NCBI GenBank assembly: GCA_964396385.1
Contig: CAYNFH010000223.1
Coordinates: 1 to 10,171, forward strand
Source: CAYNFH01 sp964396385
GTDB taxonomy: Bacteria; Armatimonadota; Chthonomonadetes; Chthonomonadales; CAJBBX01
Reading direction: 5' to 3'
Length of the DNA stretch: 10,171 bases
Below, one piece after another: positions 5,939-10,171 of this stretch. A program made the translations under genes and the position numbers. The first letter of the stretch is position 1; every line of letters begins with the position of its first letter. The notes under the pieces are model-generated. The model was not told the DNA's origin. It did no database searches and saw only the letters and a list, made by a program, of their open reading frames with translations.

Positions 5939-6442
5939 ATGCCCAGAGCAAAGAAGACGGAAGAGGCCACTGCGGCCGAAGAGGGCGTGACCATGGAATC
6001 CACCGGGACGCCGGACGAGACGAACGCGTCCGATGATTCCGGCGCGGAATCCCCCACCCCGCAGGCCGAGGCGCCGGCCGCCCCTGCGGCGGAGAGCGCT
6101 GCGGAGCCGCGGGCCCGCAAGGCGGCTCCCTCGCGGCGTAAGACCGCCACGCCCGCTCCTGCCGAGGCGGCGCCGCCTGTCGCAACGAGTGACCGCGGAC
6201 GGCGCAAGACGCGCATAGGGCGGGTGGTGAGCAGCAAGATGGAGCAGACAGTGGTGGTCGCCATCGAGACGATGGTGCGGCACCCTCTGTATGGCAAGAT
6301 TATCCGCCGCACCACCAAGTTCAAGGCGCACGACCAGCAGAACGAGTGCGGCGCTGGCGACACGGTGGAGATCATGGAGACGCGACCCATCTCCAGGGAG
6401 AAGCGCTGGCGCGTCGTACGGGTCGTGGAGAAGGCGAAGTAG
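5939..6442 (+). CDS. rpsQ: 30S ribosomal protein S17 with long N-terminal extension
   Basis: S17 is a primary 16S rRNA binder. Residues about 86-167 are a full S17: GRRKTRIGRVVSSKMEQTVVVAIE, then HPLYGKIIRRTTKFKAHD, and GDTVEIMETRPISREKRWRVVRVVEKAK. Before it lie about 85 residues of low complexity, acidic at first (Glu/Asp/Ser/Thr) and then Ala/Pro with Arg/Lys. The family is normally 80-90 residues, so the protein (167) is nearly doubled. The ATG at 5939 has TGGAG 7 nt upstream. A later ATG (5993) is preceded by no good SD and would still leave most of the extension. Confidence 0.95.
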   Translation: MPRAKKTEEATAAEEGVTMESTGTPDETNASDDSGAESPTPQAEAPAAPAAESAAEPRARKAAPSRRKTATPAPAEAAPPVATSDRGRRKTRIGRVVSSKMEQTVVVAIETMVRHPLYGKIIRRTTKFKAHDQQNECGAGDTVEIMETRPISREKRWRVVRVVEKAK

Positions 6443-6519
6443 GATGACAGACGGAGAACGGAAGATCGAAGACGGGCGGAATCCGCATCCGTCGCCGGTC
6501 TCCCGTCATCGGTCTTCCC
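6443..6519 (+). repeat. GACGG-type inverted-repeat element, rpsQ-rplN gap
   Basis: This is a variant of the intergenic elements, with GACGGA/ACGGAAG-like units on the left and CCGTC/GGTCTTCC units on the right. Near 6459-6475, GGAAGATCGAAGACGGG is complementary to CCCGTCATCGGTCTTCC (ending near 6519) at 15 of 17 positions, and one of the other two can be a G-U pair. The intervening loop is about 25 nt. It fills the gap from the rpsQ stop to the CGGAGGG SD of rplN. Confidence 0.75.
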
Positions 6520-6529
6520 GGAGGGAACG

Positions 6530-6898
6530 ATGATTCAACCTTATACACGGCTGCGCGCCGCGGACAACAGCGGCGCGAGAGAGATAATGTGCATCCGGGT
6601 GCTGAAGGGCTCCAATAGCATGGACGCGCGCGTCGGCGACATCATCGTGGGTGTCGTCAAGTCCGCTACGCCCGGCCAGCAGGTTAAGAAGAGCGAAGTG
6701 GTCAAGTGCGTGGTGGTCCGCACCAAGCAGCCCATCCGCAGACCGGATGGCTCGGTCCTACGGTTCGATGACAACGCGGCGGTGGTAATTAATAACGCGC
6801 TGGAGCCCCGCGGCACGCGCGTCTTTGGACCCGTGGCGCGGGAGCTGCGTGACAAGAACTTCATGCGGATCATATCCCTGGCGCCGGAGGTGTTGTGA
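6530..6898 (+). CDS. rplN: 50S ribosomal protein L14
   Basis: L14 is a beta-barrel protein at the subunit interface that forms bridges to 16S rRNA and is the site where silencing factor RsfS binds. It has 122 residues, the canonical length. It begins MIQPYTRLRAADNSGAREIMCIRVL and contains the signature GDIIVGVVKSATP (about 42-54), VVVRTKQPIRRPDGS and FGPVARELRD. GGAGGG (6520-6525) precedes the ATG. The stop TGA shares its final A with the rplX ATG. Confidence 0.98.
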   Translation: MIQPYTRLRAADNSGAREIMCIRVLKGSNSMDARVGDIIVGVVKSATPGQQVKKSEVVKCVVVRTKQPIRRPDGSVLRFDDNAAVVINNALEPRGTRVFGPVARELRDKNFMRIISLAPEVL

Positions 6899-7299
6899 TG
6901 GCCACGCGACAGAAACCTGGCGAATACGAGGTCAAGCTCCGCGTCAAGAAGGGCGACGAGGTGATGGTGATCTCCGGCAAAGACAAGGGCAAGACCGGCC
7001 GGATCCTCCGCGCCTTCCCCAAGACCAACAAGGTGCTGGTAGAGGGCGTGAACATCATCACCAAGCACCAGAAGGCCCGCCAGATGGGCCGGCCGGGAAT
7101 GAGCGGAGCGCAGGACATACAGGAGGGCGGACGCATCGAGAAGCCGGCACCGATGTACGCGCCCAAGGTGATGCTGGTCTGCCCGCAGTGTCACCGCCCC
7201 ACCCGTGTCGGCTACGACTACCTGGAGGGTGACACCAAGCTCTCCGCTCGGAAGTACCGCAAGTGCAAACACCCCGACTGTGGGAAGAGAATAGATTAG
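6898..7299 (+). CDS. rplX: 50S ribosomal protein L24 with four-cysteine ribbon
   Basis: L24 is an assembly initiator of the 50S subunit. The KOW motif spans about residues 14-40 (RVKKGDEVMVISGKDKGKTGR), followed by VLVEGVNIITKHQK. The C-terminal part has MLVCPQCHRPTRVGYDY and later CKHPDC. Cys95, 98, 123 and 128 form a plausible zinc ribbon, as in many L24 proteins. At 133 residues it is longer than the usual about 105, partly from an insert rich in Gly/Met at 61-75. I chose ATG 6898 over GTG 6895 because SD GGAGG (6886-6890) is then 7 nt away and the TGATG overlap implies coupling to rplN. Confidence 0.96.
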   Translation: MATRQKPGEYEVKLRVKKGDEVMVISGKDKGKTGRILRAFPKTNKVLVEGVNIITKHQKARQMGRPGMSGAQDIQEGGRIEKPAPMYAPKVMLVCPQCHRPTRVGYDYLEGDTKLSARKYRKCKHPDCGKRID

Positions 7300-7364
7300 A
7301 TGATGGGTGATGGGTGATGGGTGATGGCCCCCGGCCTCTCACCTCTCACCTCTCACCTCTCACC
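7300..7364 (+). repeat. Heptamer element with unlike arms, rplX-rplE gap
   Basis: The left arm is GATGGGT repeated tandemly (7303-7327) and the right arm is CCTCTCA x4 (7335-7362). The arms are only partly complementary (about 5 of 7 positions per unit), unlike the perfect arms elsewhere. The right arm shares 32 identical bases with the rpsJ leader (7338-7369 with 148-179), including the SD. Confidence 0.8.
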
Positions 7365-7365
7365 C

Positions 7366-7379
7366 GGAGTCCTAGAATG
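7366..7379 (+). promoter_or_regulatory. RBS and ATG start of rplE
   Basis: GGAG at 7366-7369 lies 7 nt before ATG at 7377. This chooses the start that gives MAARLYDTYKNQVAP. The in-frame ATG codons at 7314 and 7317-type positions lie within the repeat and have no SD. Confidence 0.8.
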
Positions 7380-7931
7380 GCAGCGAGACTGTACGATACC
7401 TACAAGAACCAGGTAGCGCCCAACCTGCACAAGCAGTTCAACTACAAGAGCGTCATGCAGGTGCCCAAGCTGGAGAAGATCGTGGTCAATATGGGCGTTG
7501 GCCAGGCCGGTCAGACCGGCGGCGACTCCAAGCTGCTGGACAACGCCATGCGCGACATGGCCACCATCACCGGCCAGAAGCCTGCGGTCACGCGCGCCAA
7601 GAAGTCCATCTCCAACTTCAAGGTGCGGGCCGGCGCGCGCATCGGCTGCAAGGTGACGCTGCGCGGCGCCATCATGTACGAGTTCCTGGACCGTCTGGTG
7701 AGCACCGCCCTGCCCCGCGTCCGTGACTTTCAGGGCATCAACCCGAACTCGTTCGACGGGCGCGGCAACTTCGCCATGGGTATCAAAGAGCAGCTCATCT
7801 TCCCGGAGATCGAGTACGACAAGGTGGACAAGATCCGAGGCATGGACGTGATCATCTGCACCTCCGCCCCCACGGACGAGGAGGCTCGCGCCCTCCTCAA
7901 AGGTCTCGGCATGCCATTTCGGGAGAAGTAG
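7377..7931 (+). CDS. rplE: 50S ribosomal protein L5
   Basis: L5 binds 5S rRNA and contacts P-site tRNA in the central protuberance. The 184-residue product is of normal length. It shows LYDTYKNQVAPNL, the signature VPKLEKIVVNMGVGQA (29-44), ITGQKPAVTRAKKSISNFKVRAG (64-86), LRGAIMYEFLDRLVSTALPRVRDF (95-118) and the final GMDVIICTSAPTDEEARALLKGLGMPF. In the classical spc operon the next gene is rpsN, but here the next gene is an EF-G-type GTPase after a heptamer element. Confidence 0.97.
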   Translation: MAARLYDTYKNQVAPNLHKQFNYKSVMQVPKLEKIVVNMGVGQAGQTGGDSKLLDNAMRDMATITGQKPAVTRAKKSISNFKVRAGARIGCKVTLRGAIMYEFLDRLVSTALPRVRDFQGINPNSFDGRGNFAMGIKEQLIFPEIEYDKVDKIRGMDVIICTSAPTDEEARALLKGLGMPFREK

Positions 7932-8009
7932 TATTTGGCTGATGGGTGATAGTTGATGGTTCATAGCTCCGGCCCTTCAACCTTCAACCCTCAACCCTCA
8001 ACTCTCCAC
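7932..8009 (+). repeat. Heptamer element with unlike arms, rplE-fusA gap
   Basis: The left arm is CTGATGG, GTGATAG, TTGATGG (about 7939-7959). The right arm is CCTTCAA, CCTTCAA, CCCTCAA, CCCTCAA (about 7974-8001). As in the rplX-rplE gap, the two arms belong to different unit types, and pairing is partial. No T-tract follows, and I see no convincing promoter for the downstream gene. Confidence 0.7.
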
Positions 8010-8024
8010 CAGCGAGGGAGCTGA

Positions 8025-10106
8025 ATGAAAAAGTACGGGATAGACACGATCCGCAACGTGGGGCTCTTCGGCCACCAGGGTTCCGGTAAAACCTCCCTGG
8101 CCGAGGCCATGCTCTTCACCTCCGGCGGTATCGACCGGATGGGCCGCACGGATGATGGTACCGCCACTACGGACTTTGATCCGGAGGAGACACGGCGCCA
8201 TATCAGCATCAACGTGGGGTTGGCTCCGTGCGAGTGGCATGACAAGAAGATCAATGTGGTGGACGTGCCCGGCTACCTGGATTTCCTGGGCGAGGTCCGT
8301 AGCGCCCTGCGCGTCGTCGACGCGGCCATCTTGGTGACCCCTGCTCAGTCCGACATTGAAGTCGGGTTCGAGATCGCGTGGGACGCCGCCGCCGAAGGGA
8401 GTTGCTCCCGCGCCGTGGTGGTGAACAAGATGGACCGCGAAAACGCGGACTACTTCGCCGTGGTCAACCGGCTGCGGGAGCGGTACGGCAACGCCATCGC
8501 GCCCGTGCAGATCCCCATTGGCCAGGCGGACGCATTCAACGGCGTGGTGGACCTCATCCACATGAAGGCTTATACGGGTGTGGGCAAGGAGTTCAAGGAG
8601 ATCCCCATCCCGGACGATCTGAAGGCCACTGCGGACGAGTATCGCGCCAAGCTGGTGGAGAGTGCCGCCGAGGGCGACGACGCCCTCCTGGAAAAGTACT
8701 TTGAGACGGAGTCGCTGACCGACGAAGAGGTGATCCACGGCCTGCACGAGGGCATCGACGCGGGGCGCGTAGTCCCGGTGATGTGCGCCTCCGCCGCCCG
8801 GAATATGGGCGCGGCGGCCCTCATGAACATGATCGTGGAGGCATTTCCGAATCCCACCGAGGTGAATGAGGCCACCGGCAAGACCCCGGACGGCAAGGAG
8901 GCGACCCGTAAGGCAAGCGAGAGCGAGCCGTTCAGCTCACTGGTTTTCAAGACGCTCGCGGATCCGTTCGTGGGCCAGCTCACCTACTTTCGCGTCTTCA
9001 GCGGCGTGCTGCGCTCGGACTCGCACGTGCTCAATTCGAATTCCGGCAAGGATGAGCGCATCGGGCAGATCTATGTCGTCAAGGGCAAGAACCAGGAGGC
9101 GGTGCCGGAGATAGGCGCGGGCGACATCGGCGCCGTATCCAAGCTGGCCAGCACCCATACCGGCGACACGCTGTGCGACCCGGCGAAGCCGATTGTACTC
9201 CACGGAATCGTCCATCCCAGGCCTATCTACGAAGTCGCGGTGGTCGCCAAGACCAAAGTGGATGAGGATAAGATGGGGCCGGCGCTCCAGAGGCTGGCGG
9301 CGGAGGACCCGGCGTTCTCGTTCCATCGCGATCCTAGCACCGGACAGACGGTGATGAGCGGCATGGGAGAGACCCATCTCAACATCGCCGTGGAGAAGCT
9401 GAAGAAGTTTGGCGCGAACGTCGACGTCGTGGCGGTGAGGGTCCCGTACCGGGAGACCATCACGGCGCACGCGGAGGGGCAGGGCCGGCACAAGAAGCAG
9501 ACGGGGGGTCGGGGGCAATACGGGGACTGCTGGGTCAAGCTGGACCCCCTCCCCCGCGGCTCCGGGTTCGAGTTTGTGGACGCCATCGTTGGCGGCGCTA
9601 TCCCCCGGCAGTACCTGCCGGCCGTGGAGAAAGGCGTGCAGGAGGCGATGTCGACAGGCATTCTCTCCGGCAACCCCGTGGTGGATGTCAAGTGCACCTG
9701 CTATGACGGCTCCTACCACGATGTGGATTCGTCCGAGCAGGCTTTCAAGATGGCCGGAATCCTGGCCTTCAACAACGTGGCTACCAAGGCCAATCCAGTC
9801 ATACTGGAGCCCATGGTAACGGTCGCCGTCACCGTGCCGGACGGCATGATGGGCGACATCATGAGCGACCTTTCCGGCAAGCGCGGACGGATCATCGGCA
9901 CGGAGCCGGTAGGCGGGGGCAAGACCTGTATCCGGGCCACCGTGCCGCAGGCGGAGATGCTGCGCTACGCCATAGACTTGCGCTCCATCTCTCACGGGAG
10001 GGGGACGTTTGAGATAGAGCCGTCCCACTACGAGGAGGTCCCCGCGCATGTTGCGCAGGGCATCATCGCGGAGTACCAGAAGCACCGCGAGGAACAACAC
10101 CACTAG
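8025..10106 (+). CDS. fusA: EF-G-like translational GTPase (EF-G2 type)
   Basis: Complete 693-residue EF-G family protein; canonical EF-G catalyses GTP-driven translocation. Motifs are the P-loop GHQGSGKT (16-23), G3 DVPGY (80-84) and G4 NKMD (134-137). Domain II is at about 303-385 and domain III at 400-475. Domain IV has VPYRETI, KKQTGGRGQYGD and the tip GSYHDVDSS (562-570, His565). Domain V is at about 596-665. Switch II has Tyr84 where canonical EF-G and EF-Tu have the catalytic His of DTPGH, and RHIS replaces RGIT. Both are traits of the EF-G2/EF-G-like branch, such as T. thermophilus EF-G2, so this is probably a paralog rather than the main EF-G. A GAGGGAG SD precedes the ATG. Its placement after rplE is unusual. 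Confidence 0.9.
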   Translation: MKKYGIDTIRNVGLFGHQGSGKTSLAEAMLFTSGGIDRMGRTDDGTATTDFDPEETRRHISINVGLAPCEWHDKKINVVDVPGYLDFLGEVRSALRVVDAAILVTPAQSDIEVGFEIAWDAAAEGSCSRAVVVNKMDRENADYFAVVNRLRERYGNAIAPVQIPIGQADAFNGVVDLIHMKAYTGVGKEFKEIPIPDDLKATADEYRAKLVESAAEGDDALLEKYFETESLTDEEVIHGLHEGIDAGRVVPVMCASAARNMGAAALMNMIVEAFPNPTEVNEATGKTPDGKEATRKASESEPFSSLVFKTLADPFVGQLTYFRVFSGVLRSDSHVLNSNSGKDERIGQIYVVKGKNQEAVPEIGAGDIGAVSKLASTHTGDTLCDPAKPIVLHGIVHPRPIYEVAVVAKTKVDEDKMGPALQRLAAEDPAFSFHRDPSTGQTVMSGMGETHLNIAVEKLKKFGANVDVVAVRVPYRETITAHAEGQGRHKKQTGGRGQYGDCWVKLDPLPRGSGFEFVDAIVGGAIPRQYLPAVEKGVQEAMSTGILSGNPVVDVKCTCYDGSYHDVDSSEQAFKMAGILAFNNVATKANPVILEPMVTVAVTVPDGMMGDIMSDLSGKRGRIIGTEPVGGGKTCIRATVPQAEMLRYAIDLRSISHGRGTFEIEPSHYEEVPAHVAQGIIAEYQKHREEQHH

Positions 10107-10116
10107 GGCTTTTCGA

Positions 10117-10171
10117 GAGGACCACCGCATCCGGCAGTGGGTGAAGAAGCGCCTGGCCAACGCCGCCATCT
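10117..10171 (+). repeat. Exact 55-bp copy of internal rpsC at the window end
   Basis: Bases 10117-10171 are identical to 4402-4456, which encode residues 34-51 of S3 (EDHRIRQWVKKRLANAAI). The match stops at 10116/4401 and at the window edge. There is no S3 start, SD or N-terminus before it, only a 10-nt linker after the fusA stop. An exact length of 55 equals a k-mer size commonly used in de Bruijn assembly. I read it as a graph-end or chimeric join rather than a second rpsC. Confidence 0.9.

Noticed and set aside
6895..6897. GTG start for rplX one codon earlier
   Set aside because: It leaves only 4 nt to the SD. ATG 6898 has 7 nt spacing and the common TGATG overlap.
7303..7362. CRISPR array resemblance of the tandem units
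   Set aside because: Units are 7 nt with no spacers, and there are no cas genes nearby.
7314..7376. Upstream ATG extension of rplE
   Set aside because: The added residues come from the GATGGGT and CCTCTCA repeats. ATG 7377 has its own SD and fits the normal L5 length.
8937..10169. 410-codon open frame on the - strand across the EF-G-like gene
   Set aside because: It is a shadow of the conserved GTPase gene, with no SD or family motif, and its start lies in the duplicated rpsC piece.
10107..10171. A second rpsC gene starting after the EF-G-like gene
   Set aside because: The sequence begins inside the S3 coding region with no N-terminus or SD and is an exact 55-base match, which fits an assembly-graph end.

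Overview
The window is a bacterial str/S10/spc-type ribosomal protein cluster, read entirely on the + strand. It starts in the last codons of tuf (EF-Tu). After a GC-rich hairpin terminator come rpsJ, rplC, rplD, rplW, rplB, rpsS, rplV, rpsC, rplP, rpmC, rpsQ, rplN, rplX and rplE, in the classical order. The expected next gene, rpsN (S14), is absent. In its place is a complete gene for an EF-G-like translational GTPase of the EF-G2 type. The window ends 65 bases after that gene, and its last 55 bases are an exact copy of an internal part of rpsC, most likely an assembly-graph end or chimeric join.

The DNA is GC-rich, starts include two TTG codons with good Shine-Dalgarno (SD) sites, and L24 carries a four-cysteine ribbon. 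Several ribosomal proteins have long low-complexity extensions: L22 and L16 at the C-terminus, S17 at the N-terminus, and S3 with an Arg-Gly tail. These traits suggest an uncultured, GC-rich, deep-branching bacterium. Armatimonadota or Chloroflexota are guesses I cannot prove from this sequence.

The most unusual structure lies between the genes. Junctions fall into two classes. One class is tight (overlap to 27 nt): rplC-rplD, rplD-rplW, rplW-rplB, rpsS-rplV, rpsC-rplP, rplP-rpmC and rplN-rplX. The other class has gaps of about 70-95 nt (131 nt at tuf-rpsJ): tuf-rpsJ, rpsJ-rplC, rplB-rpsS, rplV-rpsC, rpmC-rpsQ, rpsQ-rplN, rplX-rplE and rplE-fusA. Every wide gap is nearly filled by an inverted-repeat element made of degenerate heptamers (GKTGANN on the left arm, NNTCAMC on the right arm, or a GACGGAN-like variant). 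At most junctions the left arm begins at or within a few nucleotides of the upstream stop codon, and the right arm ends just before the SD of the next gene. None has a downstream T-tract, so they do not look like intrinsic terminators. A pure GACGGAN array also sits inside the 3' end of rplD.

The encoded proteins work together: EF-Tu delivers aminoacyl-tRNA, the S and L proteins build the 30S and 50S subunits, and EF-G-type GTPases drive translocation or related ribosome steps. The unit is probably co-transcribed. I see no convincing promoter inside it.
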